Below are positions 16,949 through 25,869 of a stretch of 64,000 nucleotides of DNA, in pieces. How positions within the stretch are numbered: the stretch's first letter is position 1; every line of letters begins with the position of its first letter. Where the stretch lies: assembly GCF_030700285.1 (NCBI RefSeq), contig NZ_JAUYZJ010000030.1:1-64000 (forward strand). The letters are read 5' to 3'. Position numbers and translations under genes: made by a program. This stretch comes from Methylobacterium sp. NEAU K (GTDB lineage Bacteria; Pseudomonadota; Alphaproteobacteria; Rhizobiales; Beijerinckiaceae). The notes under the pieces were generated by a model that was not told the origin of the DNA, did not search any database, and was given only the letters and a program-made list of their open reading frames with translations.

Positions 16949-18181
16949 TCAACGATGCGGGGCGGCGTCGGACGTCCAGGTTCCCGGCTGGTGGAACACG
17001 CCGAACACGTCGGGCGCGAAGACCGGGTGCTCCACATGGAAGCGGCCGCCGACCTGCGCGGCGAGCAGGCGCTCGAAGCCGCGCTGCCGGACCACGACCG
17101 AGACCGTGTAGGTGTCCGCATTCAGCGTCAGCGGCGGCGTCAGCAGCTCGATCTCGCCGTCGCCCGACAGGGGTGCCAGCTTGGCACGATCCGTCAGCGT
17201 GCTGAAGTTGCTGCAGAGAAGCTCGTCCGACCGCGTGATCGAGAACAGGACATGGGGCTCGGCGACCGGTTCCGACGCGGTGTAAAGGGCACGGATCCGC
17301 ATCCGTTCGCCGTGCCGGAACAGCGTCTTCGGCGCCCCGGACTCGTCGGCGATGGTCACCTCCCGGATCTTCACCGGATGGTGGCCACTCTCCGGCCGGA
17401 ACCACGAAGCGTCGGCGAGGTAGCTGTCCTGCTCGTAGTGGCGCAGGCCCTCGTCGGTCGGGCCGTCGAAGGCTACGCGGCCGTTCTTGATGTAAATGAC
17501 CCGCTGGCACATGGTCTTGATGCTGAACATGTTGTGCGAGACGAGCAGAATGGTCGAACCCTTGCTCTGAAGGCGCCGCGCGAAGTCGATGCATTTCTTC
17601 TGGAAGGCGTAGTCGCCGACTGCCAGGACCTCGTCGAGGAGCAGGATGTCGGGCTCCAGATGCGCGGCGACCGAGAAGGCCAGACGGACATACATGCCGC
17701 TCGAGTAGCGCTTCACCGGCATGTCGATGAAGTCGCCGATCTCGGAGAACTCGACGATCGCGTCGAATTTCGCGGCGATCTCCTGGCGGCCCATGCCGAG
17801 GATCGAGCCGTAGAGGAAGATGTTCTCGCGACCGGTCAACTCCCGGTGGAAGCCGGTGCCGACTTCGAGGAGCGCGCCGACCCGGCCGACCAGGCGGATG
17901 CTGCCGGTGGTCGGGGCGGCGATCCGGGAGATGAGCTTGAGGAGCGTGCTCTTGCCCGCCCCGTTCAACCCGATGATGCCGACATTCTCGCCGTGCCTGA
18001 TGCCGAAGTTGACATCCTTGAGCGCCCAGAAGCCCTCATTGGAGCGGCGCGCCTCAGTCCGGCGCGACATCAGGCCCCGCATGCTCTGGCTGAGCGCCTC
18101 GCGCAGGGAATTCTGGTGCGCGGCCCGGGGAGCGCGCCAGTATTGCTTGCCGATATCTTGTACGCTGATCGCCATCGACAT
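16949..18181 (-). CDS. ABC transporter ATPase for polysaccharide export (Wzt-like, extended C-terminus)
   Basis: A 410-residue ATP-binding subunit. The nucleotide domain has Walker A GLNGAGKSTLLK, signature KRYSSGMYVRLAFSVA, Walker B ILLLDEVLAVGD and LVSHNM. About 150 extra C-terminal residues after the ATPase domain, with beta-rich pattern (REVTIADESGAPK, HVLFSITRSDELLCSN), match the carbohydrate-recognition domain of Wzt proteins that read the glycan's terminal group. The start ATG overlaps the permease stop (TGATG), so the two are coupled. It works with the permease at the inner membrane to move lipid-linked glycan to the periplasm. Confidence 0.9.
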   Translation of the reverse strand: MSMAISVQDIGKQYWRAPRAAHQNSLREALSQSMRGLMSRRTEARRSNEGFWALKDVNFGIRHGENVGIIGLNGAGKSTLLKLISRIAAPTTGSIRLVGRVGALLEVGTGFHRELTGRENIFLYGSILGMGRQEIAAKFDAIVEFSEIGDFIDMPVKRYSSGMYVRLAFSVAAHLEPDILLLDEVLAVGDYAFQKKCIDFARRLQSKGSTILLVSHNMFSIKTMCQRVIYIKNGRVAFDGPTDEGLRHYEQDSYLADASWFRPESGHHPVKIREVTIADESGAPKTLFRHGERMRIRALYTASEPVAEPHVLFSITRSDELLCSNFSTLTDRAKLAPLSGDGEIELLTPPLTLNADTYTVSVVVRQRGFERLLAAQVGGRFHVEHPVFAPDVFGVFHQPGTWTSDAAPHR

Positions 18182-19170
18182 CAGATTACGTCCGCGAAAG
18201 AGCGCTCCATGCGCTGGAAGAAGATCAGTCCGGTGAACAGCAGCAGCGACGCGGCCGTGACCGAGACCGCGAGCGCGAAGGCGTCGGGGGGCGTCCCCCC
18301 GAGGATCGCGAACCGGAACGCCTCGATCAGCCCGACCATCGGGTTCAGCGCGTAGAGCCAGCGCACCGAGCCGGGGACGATGCTGGACGCGTAGACGATC
18401 GGCGAGGCGTACATCCAGATCTGGATCACGAACGGCAGCGTGTGCTTCACGTCGCGGAAGCGGACGTTGATCGGGCCGAGCCAGAGGCTCACGCCGAGCG
18501 CCAGCATCGCGGTGACGGCAAGGGTCGGGATCGCGAAGGCGAGATGCCAGTCCGGCATAACCCCGTACCAGACCATCAGGGCGAGCATCACGCCGAGGGC
18601 GATGGCGAAGTCGACCATCGGCGACACCACCGTGGCGAGCGGGATGACAAGCCGCGGGAAGTAGATCTTGCGGATGAGTTCGGCTTCCGCGACGAGTCCG
18701 GTGGAGCTCCGGCGCACCGCCTCGGCGAAGTAGGTCCACAGGATGATGGCGCTGCCCGCGAAGAGCGCGTAGGGCGCGCCGTCGGTCGGCATTTTGGCGA
18801 AGTGGCCGAAGATGATGGTGAAGATCAGCACCGTGAAGAGCGGCTGGGCGATCGCCCAGCAGGCGCCCAGCGCGGTCTGCCGATAGAGCACCTTGAGGTC
18901 CCGGAGGATCAGGACCCGCAGCAACCCGCGATAGCGCCAGACGCTCGTGGCATCGAAGGCCAGGATCCGGTCTTCCGGGGCGATCTCGGTGACGGGCATC
19001 GCCGCCAGTTCGGGGCTCGATCCGGCCACGGCGTGCTTTGATGCGTCCAGTACCAGCGCGTCCAGAGATTCCATCATTCGAGGCGGTCCCGCACGACAAT
19101 CGGCGCTCGCGGGAATCATGTCGAGGCGCTCGGCTGCCCGATCGGTGATCCCGCTGAGCTGGGCTATCAC
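18181..19170 (-). CDS. ABC-2 type polysaccharide export permease (Wzm/KpsM-like)
   Basis: An inner-membrane permease of up to 329 residues. After a soluble N-terminus of about 80 residues, LRVLILRDLKVLYRQTALGACWAIAQPL starts the ABC-2 membrane domain and six hydrophobic segments follow, with GPINVRFRDVKHTLPF and YALNPMVGLIEAFR typical of the family. The start is uncertain: GTG 19170 lacks a good ribosome site and ATGs at 19119, 19077 or 19074 are possible. The gene is directly upstream of, and overlaps, its ATPase partner. Confidence 0.87.
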   Translation of the reverse strand: MIAQLSGITDRAAERLDMIPASADCRAGPPRMMESLDALVLDASKHAVAGSSPELAAMPVTEIAPEDRILAFDATSVWRYRGLLRVLILRDLKVLYRQTALGACWAIAQPLFTVLIFTIIFGHFAKMPTDGAPYALFAGSAIILWTYFAEAVRRSSTGLVAEAELIRKIYFPRLVIPLATVVSPMVDFAIALGVMLALMVWYGVMPDWHLAFAIPTLAVTAMLALGVSLWLGPINVRFRDVKHTLPFVIQIWMYASPIVYASSIVPGSVRWLYALNPMVGLIEAFRFAILGGTPPDAFALAVSVTAASLLLFTGLIFFQRMERSFADVI

Positions 19171-19430
19171 TGCGGTAGATCGGCTTGAATTACACCTTTC
19201 GTCGTAACGACACTCCCGACTGAAGAGGTGGTTGTCGAGTAAGACCGTATTGGCCGCCTATCATGACCGACGAGACCCCAGACGCGGGACGTCGCCTCCG
19301 TCGAGTCCGGTCCGGCCGGCCCGGGCCATTGCGCGGGGCGGGCGGCCCATCGCCGGGGCCTGGCGCTTCCTCCGGAACGGGGCCGCCGCGGGTTCGGCAG
19401 AAGATCGGGCCCAGGTCCAGGAGAACCGCC

Positions 19431-20480
19431 ATGAACGACGCCTCGGACGTTGCCGGCATTCCGCTGGTAACGATCGCCATGCCGGCCTTGAACGAGGCCC
19501 GCCATATCGCCGACGCGATCCGCTCGGTGATGCCGGCGCCCGACGCGGTCGCATGCGAACTGCTGGTGATGGATGGCGGGAGCAGCGACGATACCTGCGC
19601 GATCGTCCGGGCGCTGAGTGCGCAGGATCCGCGGATCCGGCTGATTCCCAACGAGCGCCGCATCCAGGCCTCGGGCATCAACCTCGCCGCGCGCCTCGCG
19701 CATCCCGACTCCACCTATCTGGTCCGCGCCGATTGCCACGCCGCGTATCCCGGGAACTGGGTGCCGGACCTGATCCACGCCATCCGCCTGCGGGAGGCGG
19801 TCTCGGTGGTCGTGCCGCTGCGGACCATCGGGGTGACGCCGCTGCAGAGAGCCATCGCGGCCGCCCAGAACAGCCGCCTCGGCAACGGCGGATCGGCGCA
19901 TCGCCTGGGCGGGATCTCGGGCTACGTGTCCCACGGCCACCACGCCATCTTCGACCGGCGCGAGTTCCTGCGGGTGGGCGGCTACGACGAGAGCTTCTCC
20001 CACAACGAGGATGCCGAACTCGACCGACGGCTCTGCGCGGCGGGCGGCAGGATCTATCTCGCGGCGGATCTCGCCGTCTCCTACTTTCCGCGTGCGACCC
20101 TGGGCAGCCTGACGCGGCAGTACTTCCTGTACGGCCGCGGCTGCGCCCGGACCCTCGAGAAGCACGCCAGCCTGCCGCGGCTGCGCCAGATGCTGCCGCC
20201 CCTGGTCCTGCTCTACGGCATCGCCGCCCTCGCGCTCGCGACGGTCGCACCGGGGCTTCTGATCCTCCTGGCGCTCTATGCCGGAATCTGCGGACTGAGC
20301 GGCCTCGCCCTGGCGCTCCGCTCGCGGGAACCCGTCCTGGTCATGAGCGGACTGGCGGCGATCGCGATGCACCTGTCCTGGGCCGCCGGGTTCCTGTCGC
20401 ATCGAGGCTATCGGAAGACGCTGGTGCGGACCGCCCTGGGCCGGAAGCCGCGCTTCACCAGCGTCTCGCGCGGGGTCTGA
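19431..20480 (+). CDS. Glycosyltransferase family 2 with C-terminal membrane segments (ExoA-like)
   Basis: A 349-residue membrane-associated GT2. ATG 19431 has CAGGAG seven bases upstream, which rules out the longer proline/arginine-rich frame. TIAMPALNEARHIADAI starts the GT-A fold, LVMDGGSSDDT and RADCHAAYPGNW hold the acidic metal-site residues, and DESFSHNEDAELDRRL is the usual acceptor-side motif. Two hydrophobic segments near residues 260-310 anchor it to the membrane. It resembles succinoglycan-type ExoA enzymes. It diverges from the ABC exporter genes. Confidence 0.85.
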   Translation: MNDASDVAGIPLVTIAMPALNEARHIADAIRSVMPAPDAVACELLVMDGGSSDDTCAIVRALSAQDPRIRLIPNERRIQASGINLAARLAHPDSTYLVRADCHAAYPGNWVPDLIHAIRLREAVSVVVPLRTIGVTPLQRAIAAAQNSRLGNGGSAHRLGGISGYVSHGHHAIFDRREFLRVGGYDESFSHNEDAELDRRLCAAGGRIYLAADLAVSYFPRATLGSLTRQYFLYGRGCARTLEKHASLPRLRQMLPPLVLLYGIAALALATVAPGLLILLALYAGICGLSGLALALRSREPVLVMSGLAAIAMHLSWAAGFLSHRGYRKTLVRTALGRKPRFTSVSRGV

Positions 20481-20662
20481 AGTCCCGCGCGGCCCCAGCG
20501 GACGTCCGGGGTATGTCAAAAGCCGGACGTCGTCCCACACCCGTCGCGAATTCCGCGCGCCGGCCGGTAGTCCCGCGCGGCCAAGCCGATTATCGACACG
20601 CGCATGATGTGCGGACGTCCCGGAAGCCCCGGATGTGCCGCGCGCGAAGGCCGTGGAGAGTT

Positions 20663-22207
20663 GTGACCGTGCCCGACAGGACCCCGCGCCCCGTGATGCT
20701 CGTGATCCTCGATGGCTGGGGTCTCCGGGACGCGGTCGCCGACAATGCCGTCCATCAGGCGCGAACTCCGATCTTCGACGGCCTGATGCGGGAGCGCCCC
20801 CGGGCGCGCCTGCGGACCTTCGGGGCGGATGTCGGCCTGCCCGAGGGGCAGATGGGTAATTCCGAGGTCGGGCACCTGAATATCGGCGCGGGCCGCGTGG
20901 TCATGCAGGACCTGCCGCGCATCGATGCCGCTGTCGCCGACGGTTCGCTCGCCACGAACCCGGCGCTCGTCCGGTTCATCGACGCGCTGCGCGCGACCGG
21001 CGGGACCTGCCACCTCGTCGGCCTGCTGTCGCCCGGCGGCGTCCACGCGCACCAAGACCACGCGGTTGCGCTCGCGCGCGTGCTGGTCGCGGCCGGCCTG
21101 CCGGTCCGTCTCCACGCGTTCACGGACGGGCGCGACATGCCGCCGCGTTCCGCCACCCCCTGCATCGAGGCCGTGGAGGCCGCGCTCCCGGAGGGCGCGC
21201 GCATCGCGACCGTGTGTGGACGCTACTACGCGATGGATCGGGACCGGCGTTGGGAGCGGGTCCAGATCGCCTACGAGGCGATGGCGATCGCGCGCGGCGC
21301 CCATTTCGAGACGGCGCTGCAGGCGATCACCGCCGCATACGCCGAAGATCTGTCCGACGAGTTCATGCGCCCCGCGATCATCGGCGATTACGCCGGCATG
21401 CGGGACGGCGACGGCGTGCTGAGCTTCAATTTCCGCGCCGACCGGACCCGGCAGATCCTCGAGGCCCTGTTCGACCCGGCCTTTGCGGGTTTCCCGCGCG
21501 CGCGGACGATCCGGTTCGCCGCCGCCCTTGGGATCGTCCAGTACAGCGTCGAGATCGATGCCTTCGCCGGCACCCTGTTCGCGCCCCTCGACCTGCCGAA
21601 CGGGCTCGGCGAGACCGTGGCCCGCGCCGGACGCACCCAGCTGCGCATGGCCGAGACCGAGAAGTACCCCCACGTCACCTACTTCATGAACGGCGGCCGC
21701 GAAGCGCCCTTCGAGGGCCAGGACGCGATCCTGGTGCCGTCGCCCCGGGTAGCCACCTACGATCTGCAGCCGGAGATGTCGGCCCCGGAACTGACCGACC
21801 GCGCCGTGGCGGCGATCGGCTCGGGGCGGTACGACCTCATCATCCTGAATTTCGCCAACCCCGACATGGTCGGCCATACCGGCAGCCTCGCCGCCGCCGT
21901 GACGGCGGTCGAGACGGTCGATGCCTGCCTCGGCCGGGTGGTCGACGCGATCACGGGCTGCCGGGGCGCGCTGCTGGTGACCGCCGACCACGGGAATTGC
22001 GAGATGATGCGCGACCCGAGGTCCGGCGAGCCCCACACCGCCCACACCCTCAACCCGGTGCCCGTGATGCTCGTGGGCGTCGACGGGGTGTCGCTGGCCG
22101 ACGGCCGTCTGGCGGACGTGGCGCCGACCCTTCTCGACCTGATGGGCCTCGCTCAGCCGGCCGAGATGACCGGGGTGTCGCTGATCCGGAGGGCGCCCGG
22201 GCCCTGA
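20663..22207 (+). CDS. gpmI: 2,3-bisphosphoglycerate-independent phosphoglycerate mutase
   Basis: A 514-residue cytoplasmic enzyme interconverting 3- and 2-phosphoglycerate in glycolysis, gluconeogenesis and, in methylotrophs, carbon assimilation. It begins PVMLVILDGWGLRD, has the catalytic serine in MGNSEVGHLNIGAGR, and metal-binding motifs LNFANPDMVGHTG and VTADHGNCEMM, all of the alkaline-phosphatase superfamily. The length matches the family. GTG 20663 is chosen because GGAG lies five bases upstream and the protein then starts at the usual place. It lies between polysaccharide genes but is not obviously part of that pathway. Confidence 0.93.
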   Translation: MTVPDRTPRPVMLVILDGWGLRDAVADNAVHQARTPIFDGLMRERPRARLRTFGADVGLPEGQMGNSEVGHLNIGAGRVVMQDLPRIDAAVADGSLATNPALVRFIDALRATGGTCHLVGLLSPGGVHAHQDHAVALARVLVAAGLPVRLHAFTDGRDMPPRSATPCIEAVEAALPEGARIATVCGRYYAMDRDRRWERVQIAYEAMAIARGAHFETALQAITAAYAEDLSDEFMRPAIIGDYAGMRDGDGVLSFNFRADRTRQILEALFDPAFAGFPRARTIRFAAALGIVQYSVEIDAFAGTLFAPLDLPNGLGETVARAGRTQLRMAETEKYPHVTYFMNGGREAPFEGQDAILVPSPRVATYDLQPEMSAPELTDRAVAAIGSGRYDLIILNFANPDMVGHTGSLAAAVTAVETVDACLGRVVDAITGCRGALLVTADHGNCEMMRDPRSGEPHTAHTLNPVPVMLVGVDGVSLADGRLADVAPTLLDLMGLAQPAEMTGVSLIRRAPGP

Positions 22208-22563
22208 GCGGGACTGGCGGCACGGCGCCTGCACGAGCGCGAGCTGCCATGTGCGAAGCCCCCACGATACGTCCCTTCGCGGGATCTTTCTGTCCCGAAG
22301 CGGGGCGAGTTGGTCGCCTGTTCGGAAAGCCCTCCGCGATTTATCGGTCGTATTGTTTCGTCTCCGAAAGCCGCCCTGTCCTTCCGGAACTCGGCGGAGG
22401 CGCGATTCCGGAAACCGGAGCCGCCGGTGGAAGGGGATGATGCGGAACGACCTGCCTGACTCGCACGATCTCGGCGGTTCTGGATTCCGGGCTCCGCCGC
22501 GCGGCCCCGGGATGACGGGCGCGTCTTGAAATCGATCGGTCATGCCCGACGGGGCACGAAGAC
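22208..22563. other. Intergenic region with a possible dispersed palindromic element
   Basis: This 356-base gap has no supported gene. Bases about 22483-22520 form an imperfect GC-rich palindrome (GGATTCCGGGCTCC facing GCGGCCCCGGGATGACG) resembling short palindromic intergenic elements seen in high-GC alphaproteobacteria; copy number cannot be judged here. The promoter of the flippase gene is expected near 22330-22360, where the sequence is relatively AT-rich. Confidence 0.4.
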
Positions 22564-23979
22564 ATGATCGCCCGGCACAGCCTGATCTATGTCGGCTCGC
22601 GCGGCTTCGCCGCCGCCCTCAACATGGCCTCCGTGGCGGTGTTCACGCGGCTCGCGCCGGTCGAGAGCTACGGCACCTACCTGTACGTCCTGTCCTGGGC
22701 GCTGGTGCTCTATGGCGCGACCTGCCAATGGCCGAAATTCGCGTTTTTCGCCCTCTATGACGAGGCCCGCGAGCCGGCCCAGGTCGGCACGGTGGTGCGC
22801 ATCCTTGCGGGCACGCTGCTGCTGGCCGGGCTCGGCAGCGCCCTGGCGGCCGGGCTCGGCCTCGTATCGGCCCGGATGGCGGGGGCGATCCTGGGGCTCG
22901 CCATCGGCACCACCCTGTTCGAAGGCGCCACCGAGATCGCCCGCACGCGCCTGAAGGCCGGGGCGGTGGCGGCCTCGGTGATGTGCCGGGCAGTGCTGAT
23001 CCTCGGCCTCGGCAGCTTGGCGCTGCACCTGTCGGCCGATCCCCTGCACCTCGCCTTCGCGGTGGCCGCCGCCAACGCCCTCGCTGCGCTCCCGGCGGCG
23101 CTGACCATCGCCCCGATGATGCCCGGCCGCGGCAGCCGGGCCGAGGCCCTGCGCCTGTTCGCCTATGGCTGGCCGCTGGTGCTCTCGTTCGGAACGGCTG
23201 CGCTCGCCCAGAGCCTCGACCGGCTGATCATCGCCAAGACTGTGGGGCCGGCGGGGCTCGGCGCCTACGGGGCGCTCGCCGACTTCCTGAAGCAGAGCTT
23301 CATCGTGTTCGGCGAGGCGATCGCCCTGTCGCTGATCTCGATCGCCAAGCGCGAGGCGCGGGCGGGCGGCATGGCGGCGGCCGCCGCGGTGCTGAACGAC
23401 GCCGCCCGGGCCATGACCCTGGTCGCCGCCTTCGGGGCGGTGTTCTTCCTCTGCTTCGACGATCTGGTGGTCGCGGTGCTGCTCGGCCCCGACTACCGGG
23501 CGGAGGCGCGCGAACTCGCCCCGGTGCTGATCCTGGCGAGCATCCTGATGATGTTCCGCGCCTACTATTTCGGGCAGGTGATCTACTTCACCCGCTCCAG
23601 CCGTCTGGAGGCGGGGGCAGCCGTCGCCACCCTGGCGGCGGTGGCCGCGCTCTCGCTCCTGCTGATCCCGACGCTCGCCGCCGCCGGGGCGGCCCTGGCC
23701 TTCGCGGGCGGCCAGACGGCGGCGTGCCTGGTGCTGGTCCTCGGCGCCCGCCGGGCCGGTACCGCGATGCCGCTGCCGCTCGCCGACATGGCGGGGATCG
23801 CCGGCTCCGCCCTGGCCTGCGGGGTGGTGATCGTCGGGATCAGCCTGGTGCCGGGCGGGCTGATGCCGCCCGGGCAGGCCCTGCGCATGGTCCTGCTCGC
23901 CGCGGCGGCGGGGGCGACCGCGTGGCGCTATGACGTGCTCGGCTTTGCCGGCGCGATCCGCCACCGGCTCGCGGCCTGA
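22564..23979 (+). CDS. Wzx-type polysaccharide flippase (oligosaccharide flippase family)
   Basis: A 471-residue integral membrane protein with about 12 hydrophobic segments, the layout of MATE/MOP-superfamily flippases that move lipid-linked repeat units across the inner membrane. Characteristic stretches are YVGSRGFAAALNMASVAVF at the start, SLDRLIIAKTVGPAGLGAY in the middle and LGPDYRAEARELAPVLIL later. It is followed after 10 bases by the BcsL-like acyltransferase. An ABC-type exporter sits 4 kb away, so this locus may serve two export routes. Confidence 0.85.
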   Translation: MIARHSLIYVGSRGFAAALNMASVAVFTRLAPVESYGTYLYVLSWALVLYGATCQWPKFAFFALYDEAREPAQVGTVVRILAGTLLLAGLGSALAAGLGLVSARMAGAILGLAIGTTLFEGATEIARTRLKAGAVAASVMCRAVLILGLGSLALHLSADPLHLAFAVAAANALAALPAALTIAPMMPGRGSRAEALRLFAYGWPLVLSFGTAALAQSLDRLIIAKTVGPAGLGAYGALADFLKQSFIVFGEAIALSLISIAKREARAGGMAAAAAVLNDAARAMTLVAAFGAVFFLCFDDLVVAVLLGPDYRAEARELAPVLILASILMMFRAYYFGQVIYFTRSSRLEAGAAVATLAAVAALSLLLIPTLAAAGAALAFAGGQTAACLVLVLGARRAGTAMPLPLADMAGIAGSALACGVVIVGISLVPGGLMPPGQALRMVLLAAAAGATAWRYDVLGFAGAIRHRLAA

Positions 23980-23989
23980 CGGTCGCGCC

Positions 23990-25183
23990 ATGCCGGCCAC
24001 CGTGCCCCTTCCCGGCGGCCTCGTGGCGGCGGTCCGGCCCCTCGTCCCCTCCGCCGCCTGGATCCCGGCCTGGCGGTCCCTCGGCGCGGCGGCCCTGGTC
24101 CCGAACCCGTTCTACGAGGCCGGATACGCGCTCGCCGCGCGAAAGGGCTTCGGTGACGGCGTGCGGCTCCTGATCGTCGCCGACCGCCCCCCGGAGGCGC
24201 CGGGGGCGCGGCTGCTGGCCGCCTGGCCGTTCCGCAAGTCCTGGTGGCGCTGGGGCGTGCCGCTGCCGGTGCTGACGGGCTGGACCCACGGCTACTGTCC
24301 CTTCGGGGCGCCGCTCCTCGACGCCGCCGACCCGGAAGCCGCGCTCGCCGGCCTGCTCGCAGCGCCGCGGGTGCTCGGCTTGCCGCCGCGTCTCCTCCTG
24401 CCGAACGCGCCCGCGGACGGCCCACTGGCCGGTCTGATGGCGCGGCGCAGCGTCCGGTGCGCCGCCTACTGGCCCCATGAACGAGGCTTGCTCGACGTGA
24501 CCGGCCGAGCGACGCAGGCGCGAGAAACCTATCTCGACCATCTCTCGGGCCAGCGGCGGCGCAAGCTGCGTCGCGCCCGCGCGCGCCTGGAGGTGGAAGG
24601 TCCCGTCACGCTCGAGATCCTGGATGCGCCCGCCGCCCTCGATGGCGCCTTGGACGACCACGTCGCCCTCGAGGCGGCCGGCTGGAAGGGCCGGGCGGGC
24701 ACCGGCCTGGGGCAGCGGCCGGAAGAGGTCGCCTTCCTGCGGGCCGTCCTGGCCGATCTCGGGGCCGCAGGGCGCGTGCGCGTCGCCCGCCTGCGCCGGG
24801 CTGGCCGGACGCTGGCCTCCCTGATCCTGCCGCTCACCGGATCCGAGGCATGGGTCCTCAAGATCGCCCACGACGAGGCACAGCCGGAGGCCGCACCCGG
24901 GGTGCAGCTCGTCCACCGCCTGACCGAAGCGGCGGTCGCCGGCCAGCTGGGGATCGACCGGATCGATTCTTGCGCGCCGCCGGACTTCGCCCTCGGCTCA
25001 ACCTTCTGGACGGAGCGGCGGACGATTGCCCACCTCCTGGTCGAGGCGGAGCGTGACCCGCTATTCCCGGCGGCCCAGGCCCTGGAGCGCGCCCGCGAGC
25101 GCGTAGCGCGGGCGCGCCTCACCAGCCGAAGCGGGCGATCTGCGCCAGCCGCGCCCGCGTCGCCGCGTCGTCCCGACCGATGA
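23990..25183 (+). CDS. GNAT-like acyltransferase of the BcsL/CelD (FemAB-like) type
   Basis: A 397-residue protein resembling the CelD/BcsL family, two linked acetyltransferase-like folds often found in cellulose and exopolysaccharide loci. Seen features are NPFYEAGYALAARKGFGDG, the basic segment LSGQRRRKLRRARARLE, and EAAGWKGRAGTGL, a conserved family landmark. No signal peptide is visible. ATG 23990 lies ten bases after the flippase stop, so they are probably cotranscribed. The likely role is acyl decoration of the glycan or its lipid carrier intermediate; the substrate is unknown. Its 3' end overlaps a convergent small gene by 65 bases. Confidence 0.75.
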   Translation: MPATVPLPGGLVAAVRPLVPSAAWIPAWRSLGAAALVPNPFYEAGYALAARKGFGDGVRLLIVADRPPEAPGARLLAAWPFRKSWWRWGVPLPVLTGWTHGYCPFGAPLLDAADPEAALAGLLAAPRVLGLPPRLLLPNAPADGPLAGLMARRSVRCAAYWPHERGLLDVTGRATQARETYLDHLSGQRRRKLRRARARLEVEGPVTLEILDAPAALDGALDDHVALEAAGWKGRAGTGLGQRPEEVAFLRAVLADLGAAGRVRVARLRRAGRTLASLILPLTGSEAWVLKIAHDEAQPEAAPGVQLVHRLTEAAVAGQLGIDRIDSCAPPDFALGSTFWTERRTIAHLLVEAERDPLFPAAQALERARERVARARLTSRSGRSAPAAPASPRRPDR

Positions 25184-25487
25184 GCGCGATCCGCTCGGAC
25201 AAAGCGTAGCAGGTCGCGCAGAACGGCAGCTGCACCACCGGGATCCCGTCGCTGTGCCCGTGGCCGACGGAGGCGATCAAGCAGGCCATGACCGGCTCGT
25301 CTGCCGGCGTCCCGAGGCAGTCGGCCCGCGGGCTGCCGAAGGCCGGGTGGTTCGGCCACGTGAGCAGGAGCGTCGTACCGCCGCGCCGGTCCGGGGCCGG
25401 GGGTAGGGTGTAGCTGCGCAGGAATAGCGCGCAGGCCAGCAGGACAAGCCCGGGAAGGATCAGCGCGGTGCGCATGGCTCGGCTCAA
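25119..25487 (-). CDS. Hypothetical membrane-anchored protein with Cys motif
   Basis: A 122-residue protein with an N-terminal hydrophobic segment (LILPGLVLLACALFL) that would act as membrane anchor or signal, followed by a soluble domain with LPFCATCYALSERIALIG. The CxxC pair and an earlier cysteine suggest metal or disulfide chemistry, but no family is recognised. Its ATG overlaps the stop of the upstream gene (ATGA at 25484-25487), which supports translation of both. Its 3' end overlaps the convergent acyltransferase gene. Confidence 0.6.
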   Translation of the reverse strand: MSRAMRTALILPGLVLLACALFLRSYTLPPAPDRRGGTTLLLTWPNHPAFGSPRADCLGTPADEPVMACLIASVGHGHSDGIPVVQLPFCATCYALSERIALIGRDDAATRARLAQIARFGW

Positions 25488-25807
25488 TCTCCAGCGTCGA
25501 AACGGCTGCGGAAGAACACCTCGCGGCCGGCCCCGTCGATCACCCGCACGGCCTGGGCGGGCTCGCCGGATCTCTGCGGGACCCGGGCGCGGGCGAACAG
25601 GCGCAGGGCCCGCTCCTGCGCGCTCTCCAAGCTGCCGACGCGCACGGAGATCCGAGTCTGGACCTCGTCCGCGTCCGGTCCGAGGACTTCAATATGGAAG
25701 GTCTCGCGCAACGGCACCCGCCTGATCAAGGGCGCCCGCTGCCGGAACGGCTCCGGTCCGGCGAGAGAGCGCGGCAAACCACGTTTTGGAGCCGAGTCCA
25801 ATTGCAA
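25484..25807 (-). CDS. Hypothetical protein, translationally coupled to the next gene
   Basis: A 107-residue protein of unknown function. The C-terminal 70 residues (FHIEVLGPDADEVQTRISVRV, then AVRVIDGAGREVFFRSRF) look like one small alpha/beta domain; no signal peptide or membrane segment is seen. The start could be further in than 25807. The stop overlaps the next gene's ATG by four bases. The function is unknown. Confidence 0.5.
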   Translation of the reverse strand: MQLDSAPKRGLPRSLAGPEPFRQRAPLIRRVPLRETFHIEVLGPDADEVQTRISVRVGSLESAQERALRLFARARVPQRSGEPAQAVRVIDGAGREVFFRSRFDAGD

Positions 25808-25869
25808 CGCGATCGGCGGCGGCTCTAAGAGGACCAGCCCGACATAGGGGAGATTTTTCGGGGAGTCCC

